A DNA stretch of 30,452 nucleotides from Bacillota bacterium (GTDB taxonomy: Bacteria > Bacillota > Clostridia > Christensenellales > UMGS416). Under the pieces are notes generated by a model. The model searched no databases, was not told the DNA's origin, and saw only the letters and a program-made list of their open reading frames with translations. How positions within the stretch are numbered: the stretch's first letter is position 1; each line of letters starts with the position of its first letter. The position numbers were made by a program, and so were the translations under genes. The stretch covers positions 1 through 30,452 of the forward strand of contig JAEYPH010000066.1 of the NCBI GenBank assembly GCA_023410875.1, read 5' to 3'. Shown here piece by piece: positions 15,756 to 23,821 of this stretch.

Positions 15756-16307
15756 CTACACCTTACCATTGAGCAGCACCATGTGAATATGGTCTTCCCA
15801 CTTCCCATTGATCTTAAGGTATTGGTAGGCCAGCCCTTCGTTGTAAAACCCGAGCTTTTCTGCGACGCGCAGCGAGCGCTTGTTCCTGGGCATGATGTTG
15901 GCCTCGATGCGATGCAGGCCGTATTCCTGGAACATGATGTCGATTCCCTTTTGCACCGCCTCGGTGATGTACCCCCTGTTGGCCTCCTCGTGATCCAGCT
16001 TATAGCCCAAATGGCAGGACAGGAAAGCGCCCCGGACGATGTTGTTAAAGGCGATGCAGCCGATGGTTCTGTGCTCTTCGCCCTTTTTAAAGATCCAAAG
16101 CCTCAAGGCGTCCCCGCTTTCCATGCGCAAAAGGTCGCTGCGCAGCTGCTCCTGCTGGAACTGCCGGGTGTAGAAAGCATCGTCCTTGGCAGATTCCCAC
16201 TCCTCCAGGAAGGATTTGTTGCGCAGATAGTAGTCCGCGGTCAGATCAGCGTAGGAGCAGTCGAGGGTTCTCAAAAGCAGCCGTTCGGTTTCGTATTGCT
16301 TGTGCAT
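15756..16307 (-). CDS. GNAT N-acetyltransferase, RimJ/RimL type
   Basis: A 183-residue acetyl-CoA-dependent acetyltransferase. ETERLLLRTLDCSYADL is the typical RimJ/RimL N-terminus. The central strand RTIGCIAFNNI and GYKLDHEEANRGYITEAVQKGIDIMF form the acetyl-CoA-binding region (RGYITEA replaces the commoner RGYATEA). IEANIMPRNKRSLRVAEKLGF is the conserved C-terminal block, followed by HMVLL. Relatives acetylate ribosomal protein N-termini or small molecules, so the substrate cannot be stated. The start is fixed by AAGGAGGA immediately upstream. It is a single-gene unit, divergent from purL. Confidence 0.9.
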   Translation of the reverse strand: MHKQYETERLLLRTLDCSYADLTADYYLRNKSFLEEWESAKDDAFYTRQFQQEQLRSDLLRMESGDALRLWIFKKGEEHRTIGCIAFNNIVRGAFLSCHLGYKLDHEEANRGYITEAVQKGIDIMFQEYGLHRIEANIMPRNKRSLRVAEKLGFYNEGLAYQYLKINGKWEDHIHMVLLNGKV

Positions 16308-16337
16308 GGAGTCCTCCTTGGCTAGTGGGGTGGATTC

Positions 16338-16365
16338 ATTATACCAGCTATGAAAGACGAACCAA
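16338..16365 (-). promoter_or_regulatory. Promoter of the acetyltransferase gene
   Basis: On the minus strand TTGGTT (16365-16360), 16-nt spacer, TATAAT (16343-16338), 30 nt before the start codon. Confidence 0.6.
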
Positions 16366-16410
16366 CATCATTTGAATAAAACGTTCGCCATTTCCCCTTT
16401 TTCCACATTC

Positions 16411-16439
16411 TTTACATGACGTTCGCCGTTATATATGTT
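16411..16439 (+). promoter_or_regulatory. Candidate purL promoter with repeated GTTCG motifs
   Basis: TTTACA (16411-16416), 17-nt spacer, TATGTT (16434-16439); TATACT at 16439-16444 is an alternative -10. ACGTTCGCC occurs at 16381-16389 and again at 16420-16428, and TTTAATGTTCGG lies at 16481-16492. In Bacillus, PurR binds paired CGAAC/GTTCG boxes before purine genes, so purine-dependent repression is possible. Here the two good copies are in the same orientation, which is not the classic arrangement. Confidence 0.45.
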
Positions 16440-16508
16440 ATACTGCAACTTAACTAGCGAATATTTTATCTGTTATCACATTTAATGTTCGGATATATGG
16501 AGGATGAC

Positions 16509-19500
16509 ATGGGAGTCAGACGACTGTTTGTGGAGAAGCGGCCGGGCTTCGACATCGCCGCGCGGGAGCTGTGCCACGATCTCAAGCACACGCTGGGCAT
16601 CGCGGGCCTAAAAGACCTGCGGCTGGCGCTGCGCTACGATGTGGACGGGCTGGGCGATGGAGACTGGCGGCAGGTCAAACTGCAGGTACTCAGCGAGGCG
16701 GCAGTGGACGCGCTCCATGAGGACGCAATGGACTTCGGCAATGCTCAGATTTTCGCCGTGGAATATCTGCCCGGCCAATACGACCAGCGAGCCGACTGGG
16801 CGGCGCTCAGCGCGCAGCTGATGACCCGGCAACTGCCCACGGTGCGCTGTGCCACGGTTTATGCGCTGTATGGCGATTTGAGCGATGGCGATGTCCAACG
16901 CGTCAAGGACTATCTGATCAACGCCGTGGATTCCCGCGAGGCGGCGCTTAACAAGCCCGACACGCTGGAGATGGATATGGAAACCCCCGCCGACGTGGCG
17001 GTTATGACCGGCTTCACGGCGCTGGATGAGCACGGCATTGCCGCGCTGCACGCCGACATGGGCATGGCCATGAGCGTGGCGGACCTGCTGCACGTGCAGG
17101 CCTATTTCCGCGGCGAGCGGCGGGAGCCGACGATCACCGAGCTCAAAGTCATCGATACCTATTGGAGCGACCACTGCCGGCACACGACCTTCCTGACCCG
17201 GCTGGAAGACGTGGAGCTAGACGGCGCGGGCCCGCTGGCCCGGGCGTGGGCGGCCTATCTGGCGGCCCGGGGCGAGGTGTACGCCGGCCGTGAGCCCAAG
17301 CCCGTGACGCTGATGGATGTCGCAACGATGGGCATGCGGCTTCTGAAAAATAGAGGGCTGCTTAAAAACCTGGACGAATCCGACGAGATCAACGCGTGCT
17401 CCATCGAGACCGACGTGACCGTGGACGGCGAGGCGCAGCGCTGGCTGATTCAGTTTAAGAATGAGACCCACAACCACCCCACGGAGATTGAGCCCTTCGG
17501 CGGCGCGGCCACGTGCCTGGGCGGTGCCATCCGCGATCCCTTGAGCGGCCGGGCCTATGTGTACCAGGCCATGCGCGTGACCGGCTCCGGCGACCCGCGC
17601 ACGCCCCTTGCGGATACGCTGCCCGGCAAGCTGCCCCAGCGCAAGATCACCCGGGAGGCTGCCCACGGCTACAGCTCCTACGGCAACCAGATCGGCCTGG
17701 CCACCGGCCAGGTGAGCGAATATTATCACCCCGGCTTCGTGGCCAAGCGCATGGAGATCGGCGCGGTGATCGGCGCGGTGCCCGCGGCCCATGTCCGCCG
17801 CGAGACCCCGGCCGCCAGCGACGTCGTCGTGCTGCTGGGCGGGCGCACCGGCCGCGACGGCTGCGGCGGAGCCACCGGCTCCTCCAAGGCCCACACCCAG
17901 CAGAGCAAGGACACCTGCGGCGCGGAAGTGCAAAAGGGCAACCCGCCCACCGAACGCAAACTGCAGCGCTTGTTCCGCGACCCGGCCTTCACCCGGCTCA
18001 TCAAACGCTGCAACGACTTCGGCGCCGGCGGCGTGTGCGTGGCCGTGGGCGAGCTTTCCGACGCGCTGGACATCGACCTGGACGCCGTGCCCCGCAAATA
18101 CGAAGGGCTGGACGGCACGGAGCTGGCCATCAGCGAAAGCCAGGAGCGCATTGCGGTTGTCGTAGAAGCGGGAGACGTGGATCGCCTGCTGGAGCTGGCC
18201 GAAGGCGAGAACCTGGAGGCCACACCGGTGGCCCGGGTCACCGGCGACGGGCGCATGCGCATGCACTGGCGGGGCCGGGAGATCGTGAACCTGAGCCGCG
18301 CGTTCCTGAATACCAACGGCGCGCCCCAGCGCTCGGCGGCTCAATCCGCGCTGGCCGATGTGGGAGCTTTCTTCGCGCCGCCGTCACGGGCAAGTATCGC
18401 CCTGCTGCGGGAGCGGCTGGCCTCTCTGGACGAATGCTCCGGTCAGGGCCTCTCGGAACGCTTCGACAGCACCATCGGCGCGGGTACGGTGCTGATGCCC
18501 TTCGGCGGGCGCTGCCAGCTGACGCCGTCCCAGGCCATGGCCGCCAAGATCCCGCTGTTGCACGGCGACACCGACGACTGTTCCATCATGACCCACGGCT
18601 TCTTCCCGAAGCTGGCGCAAATGAGCCCCTTCCACGGGGCCGTATATGCCGTCGTGGAATCGCTGAACCGCATCGCCGCCGCCGGCGGGGATATCACCAA
18701 AGCCTATCTGACTTTCCAGGAATACTTCGAGCGCTTGGGCAGCGACCCCCAGCGCTGGGGCAAACCGCTGCAGGCGCTGCTGGGCGCATTCTGGGCCCAG
18801 ACGGCGCTGGGTGTGGCGGCCATCGGCGGTAAGGACTCCATGAGCGGCAGCTTCGCCGATTTGGATGTGCCGCCCACGCTGGTCAGCTTCGCCGTGGCCA
18901 TGGGCAAGGCATCCGGCACGATCTCCGCGGAGTTCAAGGCTGCCGGTTCGACCATCGTGCTTCTGAACCTGCCCCGCGACCAACACGACCTGCCGGACAT
19001 GGCGGTCTTTCAAGCCAACTGCGCCGCCGTGTCCCGCGCCATCGCCGCGGGCGATGTGCTGGCAGCCCACACGGTGGGTATGGGCGGCGCGGCCTGCGCC
19101 GTGGCGAAGATGGCCTTCGGCAACGGCATCGGCGCGCGGCTGGACGCCTGCGGCAAGGCGCTGTTTGCGCCGGCGTTGGGAAGCCTGGTGCTGGAGGTGC
19201 GGGCCGGGAGGCACCCGGAGGCAGTGTTTGAGGGGCTGGACTGTGAGATCATAGGTTGCACGACCGCCGAAGCACAAATTGTACTCAACGGTGAAACGGC
19301 GCTGCTGCAAGACGCGCTGGCCGCCTGGCAGGCGCCGCTGGAGGATGTGTTCCCGACCCAGGCGCCGGTGACTGGAGAAGTGAAGCACGCGCTGTTCACG
19401 GCCCGCAGCCAAGTGAAGCCCAAGGCTTCCGTGGCCAAACCCAGAGTGCTGATCCCCGTGTTCCCCGGCACCAACTGCGAGGTGGACAGCGCCCGGGCCT

Positions 19501-20234
19501 TCGAGCGGGCCGGGGCGGTACCCCATGTGCTGGTGCTGCGCAACCTGAGCGCCGACGCCATCGCCCAAAGCGTGGCGGCCATGGCCCGTGAGCTCTCTCG
19601 CTGCCAGATTTTGATGCTGCCCGGCGGCTTCTCTGCTGGCGACGAGCCCGACGGCAGCGGCAAGTTCATCGCCGCGCTGCTGCGGGAGGCCGCCGTGGCC
19701 GACGCCGTGACCGACCTGCTGGAACGCCGGGACGGGCTGGCGCTGGGCATCTGCAACGGCTTCCAGGCCCTCGTCAAGGTAGGCCTGGTGCCCTACGGGC
19801 GCATTTGCGACATGCGCCAGGACAGCCCCACCCTTACCTTCAACGCCATCGGCCGGCATGTGTCCCGCATCGTGCGCACGGTCGTGTCCTCGGTGCATTC
19901 GCCATGGCTGGCGGGGCTGCAGGCGGGAGAGCTGCTGGACGTGGCGGTTTCCCACGGCGAGGGGCGTTTCGTGTGCACGCAGCAGGAATTCGACCGGATG
20001 CTGGCCGCCGGGCAGATCGCCACGCAGTATGCCGACGGCGCCGGCCGGCCAACCTATGGGTGCCCGGACAACCCCAACGGTTCGCTGCACGCCGTGGAGG
20101 GGCTCTTAAGCCCCGATGGCCGCGTGTTTGGCAAGATGGGCCACAGCGAGCGCTGGGGCGCCAGCGTGTACCGAAACGTGGATGGCCGGTACGACAGCAG
20201 GATATTTGCGTCGGGTGTTGAATATTACAAATAG
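16509..20234 (+). CDS. purL: Phosphoribosylformylglycinamidine synthase, single-chain
   Basis: A 1241-residue enzyme for step four of purine synthesis: it converts FGAR, ATP and glutamine to FGAM. It is the large one-chain form holding the functions of PurS, PurL and PurQ. The N-terminal PurS-like part begins GVRRLFVEKRPGFD. The linker has VIDTYWSDHCRHTTF (about 215-229). The synthase part has the FGAM active-site block HNHPTEIEPFGGAATCLGGA (from His321), and GGKDSMSGSF near 785. The glutaminase domain starts at about 978 (RVLIPVFPGTNCE) with the nucleophile Cys1082 in GICNGFQ and SHGEGRF near the end. I prefer ATG 16509, since GGAGGA (16499-16504) lies 5 nt before it; ATG 16485 would add eight residues. 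Two unrelated genes follow closely and may be cotranscribed. No other pur genes are in the window. Confidence 0.96.
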   Translation: MGVRRLFVEKRPGFDIAARELCHDLKHTLGIAGLKDLRLALRYDVDGLGDGDWRQVKLQVLSEAAVDALHEDAMDFGNAQIFAVEYLPGQYDQRADWAALSAQLMTRQLPTVRCATVYALYGDLSDGDVQRVKDYLINAVDSREAALNKPDTLEMDMETPADVAVMTGFTALDEHGIAALHADMGMAMSVADLLHVQAYFRGERREPTITELKVIDTYWSDHCRHTTFLTRLEDVELDGAGPLARAWAAYLAARGEVYAGREPKPVTLMDVATMGMRLLKNRGLLKNLDESDEINACSIETDVTVDGEAQRWLIQFKNETHNHPTEIEPFGGAATCLGGAIRDPLSGRAYVYQAMRVTGSGDPRTPLADTLPGKLPQRKITREAAHGYSSYGNQIGLATGQVSEYYHPGFVAKRMEIGAVIGAVPAAHVRRETPAASDVVVLLGGRTGRDGCGGATGSSKAHTQQSKDTCGAEVQKGNPPTERKLQRLFRDPAFTRLIKRCNDFGAGGVCVAVGELSDALDIDLDAVPRKYEGLDGTELAISESQERIAVVVEAGDVDRLLELAEGENLEATPVARVTGDGRMRMHWRGREIVNLSRAFLNTNGAPQRSAAQSALADVGAFFAPPSRASIALLRERLASLDECSGQGLSERFDSTIGAGTVLMPFGGRCQLTPSQAMAAKIPLLHGDTDDCSIMTHGFFPKLAQMSPFHGAVYAVVESLNRIAAAGGDITKAYLTFQEYFERLGSDPQRWGKPLQALLGAFWAQTALGVAAIGGKDSMSGSFADLDVPPTLVSFAVAMGKASGTISAEFKAAGSTIVLLNLPRDQHDLPDMAVFQANCAAVSRAIAAGDVLAAHTVGMGGAACAVAKMAFGNGIGARLDACGKALFAPALGSLVLEVRAGRHPEAVFEGLDCEIIGCTTAEAQIVLNGETALLQDALAAWQAPLEDVFPTQAPVTGEVKHALFTARSQVKPKASVAKPRVLIPVFPGTNCEVDSARAFERAGAVPHVLVLRNLSADAIAQSVAAMARELSRCQILMLPGGFSAGDEPDGSGKFIAALLREAAVADAVTDLLERRDGLALGICNGFQALVKVGLVPYGRICDMRQDSPTLTFNAIGRHVSRIVRTVVSSVHSPWLAGLQAGELLDVAVSHGEGRFVCTQQEFDRMLAAGQIATQYADGAGRPTYGCPDNPNGSLHAVEGLLSPDGRVFGKMGHSERWGASVYRNVDGRYDSRIFASGVEYYK

Positions 20235-20281
20235 GGCGTAGTTCATCTATCGCCCATCCTATGCAAAGAGAAGGGATCACG

Positions 20282-21046
20282 ATGACCAAGCTCGCGGCGC
20301 AGCTCTATACGCTGCGCGCCCAGATGCAGACGCCGGACGCCATCGACGAAGGCTTCGAGCGCCTGGCCGAGGACGGCTGGAAGGCTGTGCAGGCCAGCGG
20401 CCTGGGGCCCATTCCGCCCTGTGATCTGAAGGCGCTGGCCGACAAATACGGCCTGACCATCTGCGCGACCCACGTCAGCTTCGACGCGCTGCGTGGCGAT
20501 TTGGAGAGCGTCATCCGCGACCATGTACTGCTGGACTGCCCCTACATCGGCCTGGGCTCCATGCCCGACCGTTTCCGTGGCAGCGCCGAGGGCTACAAGG
20601 AGTTCGCGGGCCTCATCATGCCCATCGCCCAGGTTATCCGCGACGCGGGGCACACCTTTGTCTATCACAACCACAACTTCGAGTTCACCCGCTTCGGCGC
20701 GCAAACCGGCATGGACATCCTGCTGGAGGAGTGCGGCAGCGCCGTGCAGTTCGAGCCGGACACCTATTGGATACAGGCCGGCGGCGGCGACGTAATCCAC
20801 TGGCTGCGCAAGCTCAACGGTCGCGTGGAGGTTGTGCACTTCAAGGACATGGTGTATGACCTGGCCGCCCGCGGCCCCATCATGGCCGAGATCGGCGAGG
20901 GCAACCTGAACTGGCCCCAGATCCTCAAGGTGTGCCGAGAGATCGGTGTGCGTTGGCACATCGTGGAGCAGGACGTCTGCCAGAGGGACCCCTTTGACAG
21001 CCTGAAGATGAGCCTGGATAACCTTGCCAAACTGGGACTGGACTGA
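20282..21046 (+). CDS. Sugar phosphate isomerase/epimerase-like TIM-barrel protein
   Basis: A 254-residue protein of the xylose isomerase-like TIM-barrel superfamily (PF01261), which includes sugar isomerases, epimerases and inosose dehydratase. Visible blocks are KLAAQLYTLRAQM at the start, FVYHNHNFEF (metal and substrate site), FEPDTYWIQAGGGD, VVHFKDM and WHIVEQD near the end. Together they supply the usual Glu, Asp and His metal ligands. The length is normal. ATG 20282 is chosen because AGAAGGGA (20269-20276) precedes it; the in-frame ATG at 20261 is upstream of that site. The gene begins 47 nt after purL with no terminator between and lies 16 nt before a lipoprotein gene, so the three are probably one transcript. 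The actual sugar substrate is unknown. Confidence 0.88.
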   Translation: MTKLAAQLYTLRAQMQTPDAIDEGFERLAEDGWKAVQASGLGPIPPCDLKALADKYGLTICATHVSFDALRGDLESVIRDHVLLDCPYIGLGSMPDRFRGSAEGYKEFAGLIMPIAQVIRDAGHTFVYHNHNFEFTRFGAQTGMDILLEECGSAVQFEPDTYWIQAGGGDVIHWLRKLNGRVEVVHFKDMVYDLAARGPIMAEIGEGNLNWPQILKVCREIGVRWHIVEQDVCQRDPFDSLKMSLDNLAKLGLD

Positions 21047-21062
21047 TTTTGGGGGAAGGGCA

Positions 21063-22085
21063 ATGAAGAAGCGAGCGCTGTCGCTCTTACTGGCTGTGCT
21101 TCTGTTGGGGGCGGCCGCCCTTGCGCTGGCCGGCTGTGGCCCCAATACGCTGCTGCTGGTGACCGACCAGAGCAAGGAAGCTGTGGAGCAGCTCGTGGCT
21201 CCCTACGCGGAAAAGAGCGGCGTCCAGGTGGAGGTCGTGCAGGTGGACGGCGTGGAAGAGCTGCTGCTGGCCGCCGGTGTCAGCGATCAGCGCGGCGGGC
21301 AGGATACGGCCACGCCCGCGGCCGCCGGCCCTGTGGCCGACCTGCTGCTGACCCAGGACCTGTATGCCGTGGCTGCGCTGCGCATGAGCCGGGCGCTGGC
21401 CCAATACGCGCCGCCCAACGCATCCGGCCTGCCCTCGGGAGCCCGGGGCCAGGGCTATTGGTATGGCTTTGGCGGGCGCGGCTGGGTGCTGGCCCGCAAC
21501 ACCGATCTAGCGCCCAACGAGAAGCTGACCGACAGCTTCGATGACCTGGCCGACGACGCGCTGCCGGCCAAGTCCGTGGGCATCCCCAACCTGCAGAACT
21601 TCAGCTATTATCCACTGGCCATCTACACCTTCTGGGGCCAGCAGGAGACGCTGGCGTTTTACCAGACGCTGTTGTTCAAAGAGGCCCAGATCAACATATC
21701 CCCCGAGGGCGTGGCTAACATGCTGGCCGACGGCCGTCTGGCGCTGGGGCTTACGACCTATGCCAACGCCAAGCAGAAGAAGGACGCCGGCGCGCCGGTG
21801 GAGTTCGGCTTCCCCGACAACCAGCAAGGCGAGATCGGCAGCTTTGTTGCGCTCAATTGCGTGGCGCTCCCCGCCGCTTCCAAGCGCCAGGAGCAGGCCC
21901 AGGCGCTGGAAGACTATCTCTTGAGCCCAGAGGCCGAGGCCTTGAGCATCCAGCTGGGCCTTTCTGACGTGGCCATGCGTGAGAACGACCTGGGCGCGCC
22001 GGTGGTGCGGCCCATCGCCGTTGCGCCGGACAAGGTTGTGGCCAGCGCGCAGAGCGCCGAGTCTATGCTGAGGCAGTTGCGCTGA
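21063..22085 (+). CDS. ABC transporter substrate-binding lipoprotein, iron/family 1-like
   Basis: A 340-residue exported lipoprotein. MKKRALSLLLAVLLLGAAAL is followed by the lipobox LAGC, with Cys25 as the lipidated residue. The mature part is a periplasmic-binding-protein-like fold: it starts LLLVTDQSKEAVEQLVAPYAEKSG and has YPLAIYTFWGQQETLAFYQTLL and VANMLADGRLALGLTTYANA, arranged as in ferric-iron (FbpA/FutA-like) and related family 1 binding proteins. The tyrosine-rich iron site cannot be verified by eye, so the ligand is uncertain. There is no permease or ATPase gene beside it, so it may serve a transporter encoded elsewhere. ATG 21063 follows GGGGGAAGGG (21051-21060). Confidence 0.82.
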   Translation: MKKRALSLLLAVLLLGAAALALAGCGPNTLLLVTDQSKEAVEQLVAPYAEKSGVQVEVVQVDGVEELLLAAGVSDQRGGQDTATPAAAGPVADLLLTQDLYAVAALRMSRALAQYAPPNASGLPSGARGQGYWYGFGGRGWVLARNTDLAPNEKLTDSFDDLADDALPAKSVGIPNLQNFSYYPLAIYTFWGQQETLAFYQTLLFKEAQINISPEGVANMLADGRLALGLTTYANAKQKKDAGAPVEFGFPDNQQGEIGSFVALNCVALPAASKRQEQAQALEDYLLSPEAEALSIQLGLSDVAMRENDLGAPVVRPIAVAPDKVVASAQSAESMLRQLR

Positions 22086-22155
22086 CGCTTCGCTTTCGCC
22101 TGCGGCACTGCGGTGCCTTGGCGATTCGGACGACTTGCGTTTAGTGTAGCTTTCA

Positions 22156-22190
22156 CCCCGGCGATAACCGTCGCCGGGGCTTTGCTTATC
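22156..22190 (+). terminator. Intrinsic terminator after the purL-isomerase-lipoprotein operon
   Basis: CCCCGGCGA (22156-22164) pairs with TCGCCGGGG (22171-22179) over a 6-nt loop, followed by the T-rich CTTTGCTTATC. Confidence 0.75.
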
Positions 22191-22347
22191 TTTTGATCCC
22201 ATTTGGAGTGTATAGGTGGCGATAGATCGCCTGTGGGCGGTTTTTTGTGCTGACACAGCTCGAATTGTCCGTTGCCTCCGCCGGGTAAACCGTCGTCGGC
22301 TTCAGGGTGTTTGCCCTGCACATTCCTTGCTCAAGCTAACATTTATC
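22191..22347. other. Intergenic stretch with weak hairpins
   Basis: No gene is seen. GGCGAT-AG-ATCGCC (22218-22231) and an overlapping CGCC-TGTG-GGCG followed by GTTTTTT (22228-22246) could act as a second weak terminator. The rest, up to the promoter at 22348, shows nothing recognisable. Confidence 0.4.
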
Positions 22348-22376
22348 TTGTGGAAGTATAGAGCGATTGCTATAAT
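22348..22376 (+). promoter_or_regulatory. Strong sigma-A promoter of the candidate structured RNA
   Basis: TTGTGG (22348-22353), 17-nt spacer, TATAAT (22371-22376). Transcription should start at the A at 22383, which is exactly the first base of the proposed closing helix. Confidence 0.75.
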
Positions 22377-22382
22377 TGGCTT

Positions 22383-22571
22383 ATAAGTCCATTGCGAAAG
22401 GGGATGTCCCGAGCGTGAGCGCTTATATGTGTACGGTGGTGTTCGTATAACCGAATAGTGGGCGTACCGTGGGCCTGGAGGGCGTACCCTCTTGGTTGCT
22501 GTATGCCGCCTTGTGAGTAACCTTTCGTTATACTGCTTATTGCGGGATACGACTTCGGTCGTATCCTTTTT
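22383..22571 (+). ncRNA. Candidate free-standing structured RNA, 6S-like layout
   Basis: About 190 nt between a good promoter and an intrinsic terminator, with no convincing open reading frame. The two ends pair: ATAAG (22383-22387) with CTTAT (22536-22540), and GCGAAAGG (22394-22401) with CCTTTCGT (22521-22528). Inside is a large asymmetric open region, then GGTGGTGT (22435-22442) with GTATGCCGCC (22501-22510), and hairpins including GAGGG-CGTA-CCCTC. A rod with paired ends, a central bubble and about 190 nt of length is the layout of bacterial 6S RNA, which binds sigma-A RNA polymerase. The identification rests on shape only. I checked from memory for RNase P, tmRNA, SRP RNA, T-box and the common riboswitches and saw none of their conserved sequences. 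It could instead be the leader of rsgA. Confidence 0.5.
22545..22571 (+). terminator. Intrinsic terminator ending the candidate RNA
   Basis: GGATACGAC (22545-22553), TTCG loop, GTCGTATCC (22558-22566), then TTTTT. A perfect 9-bp stem capped by a stable UUCG tetraloop. Confidence 0.92.
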
Positions 22572-22591
22572 GTTGAAGCCATAGCAGGCGT

Positions 22592-22637
22592 AAAACAGCA
22601 GGGAGCAGCTTCGTCGAGGCTGCTCCCTGCTGTTTTT
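22592..22637 (+). terminator. Very strong terminator just upstream of rsgA, possible attenuator
   Basis: AACAGCAGGGAGCAGC (22594-22609) pairs perfectly with GCTGCTCCCTGCTGTT (22619-22634), followed by TTTTT up to 22637. Only 32 nt separate it from the rsgA start codon. No convincing sigma-A promoter fits in that gap, so rsgA may depend on read-through or on a controlled switch. Confidence 0.9.
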
Positions 22638-22669
22638 ATGCCCATACGACTTAGAACGATGGATGTACT

Positions 22670-23710
22670 ATGACCGACCTAAAGGATTACGGTTACAGCG
22701 CCGGGATGGATTCCCTGCCAAGTGGATGCATTCCCGCCAGGGTCACCGAGGTACACCGCCAGCTATACAAGGCCATCTGTGCCCATGGGGAGGTTTCCGC
22801 AGGGCTCAAGGGGTCCTTTCTCCATGAGACCAAAAATAAGAGTGACTTCCCCGCGGTTGGCGATTTCGTGAGGCTTAAGTACAACGAAAACGGCAGCTCC
22901 AGCATCGCGGGTGTTATGCCCCGTACTTCCAAGTTCTCCCGAACGGATTTCTCCGGCCACGCCGCAGGGTACGTGAAGACCGTGCTGGAGCAGGTCGTCG
23001 CGGCAAACTTCGATTATGTGTTCATCCTGTCGTCGGTCAACCTGGACTTTAATGTCAATCGCACTGCCCGGTATTTGACGCTGGCCAGGCAAAGCGGCGG
23101 CATTCCCGTTGTGGTGCTGACAAAGGTGGACCTGTGCGGCGATTGTAACAGATATATCGAGGAAACCCGACGGGTGGCGGGGGATGCCGATGTGGTCGTG
23201 GTAAGCAGCCGGACCGGCACGGGGCTGGAAAGCCTCGCGCCTTATCTGATGCCCGGGAAAACCGTCGTGTTCTTGGGGATGTCCGGGGTGGGCAAGTCCA
23301 CGCTGCTCAACGCCCTGGCCGGGCAGGAGCTTATGGCTGTCCAGGACATTCGGGAGGACGACGCCCGCGGACGACACACGACCACGCACCGCCAATTAGT
23401 CCGGCTGCCCTCGGGCGCGCTGATCATCGATACGCCGGGCATGCGCGAACTCGGGCTGTGGAACGCCGACGAGGGAATCCACGCCGCCTTTGCCGATGTG
23501 GAGGCGCTGATCGCCCAATGCCGCTTCTCCAATTGCAGCCACAACAACGAGCCCGGCTGCGCGGTGCAGGCGGCGCTGGCCCAAGGCAGCTTGCCGCCCA
23601 AGCGCTGGAGCCGATACCTTGCACAGAAGAGGGAATCGGCCTTTGTGGAGAGCAAATCGGGACCGGCCAAGAGCAGAAAGGGGAAGGCAAAGCAGCAGGA
23701 GGACGATTGA
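22670..23710 (+). CDS. rsgA: Ribosome small subunit-dependent GTPase A
   Basis: A 346-residue GTPase that helps mature the 30S ribosomal subunit. An N-terminal OB-fold (about 20-85, with FPAVGDFVRL) is followed by a circularly permuted GTPase domain. Its motifs appear in the order G4 TKVD (151-154), G1 GMSGVGKST (from 203, with Lys209), G2 region GRHTTTHR, then G3 DTPG (254-257); this permutation identifies the family. The zinc-binding tail has Cys284, Cys289, His291 and Cys297. The C-terminus is a Lys-rich extension. The ribosome site (GATGGATG) is modest. The gene sits behind two strong terminators and converges on a Cys-rich protein gene. Confidence 0.95.
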   Translation: MTDLKDYGYSAGMDSLPSGCIPARVTEVHRQLYKAICAHGEVSAGLKGSFLHETKNKSDFPAVGDFVRLKYNENGSSSIAGVMPRTSKFSRTDFSGHAAGYVKTVLEQVVAANFDYVFILSSVNLDFNVNRTARYLTLARQSGGIPVVVLTKVDLCGDCNRYIEETRRVAGDADVVVVSSRTGTGLESLAPYLMPGKTVVFLGMSGVGKSTLLNALAGQELMAVQDIREDDARGRHTTTHRQLVRLPSGALIIDTPGMRELGLWNADEGIHAAFADVEALIAQCRFSNCSHNNEPGCAVQAALAQGSLPPKRWSRYLAQKRESAFVESKSGPAKSRKGKAKQQEDD

Positions 23711-23821
23711 TAGGTCGGCACGTCTGCCCAACACAAGCTGCTATTCCCTCGCGGATTTTCAGCACGCGCAGGAGAACGCCCGGGCGGGATCATGTTACAT
23801 GATAGCGGGGGCCTGCCGACG

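Noticed and set aside
18384..20090. Antisense open frame of 568 codons inside purL
   Set aside because: PurL motifs are intact across the region on the plus strand. The antisense product is rich in His, Gly and Gln without any domain, as expected from GC-biased codons.
22383..22637. T-box or riboswitch leader for rsgA
   Set aside because: The T-box core sequence is absent (GGGCGTACCGTGG is not a good match), and none of the common riboswitch cores I know is visible. A leader role remains possible but not as one of these classes.
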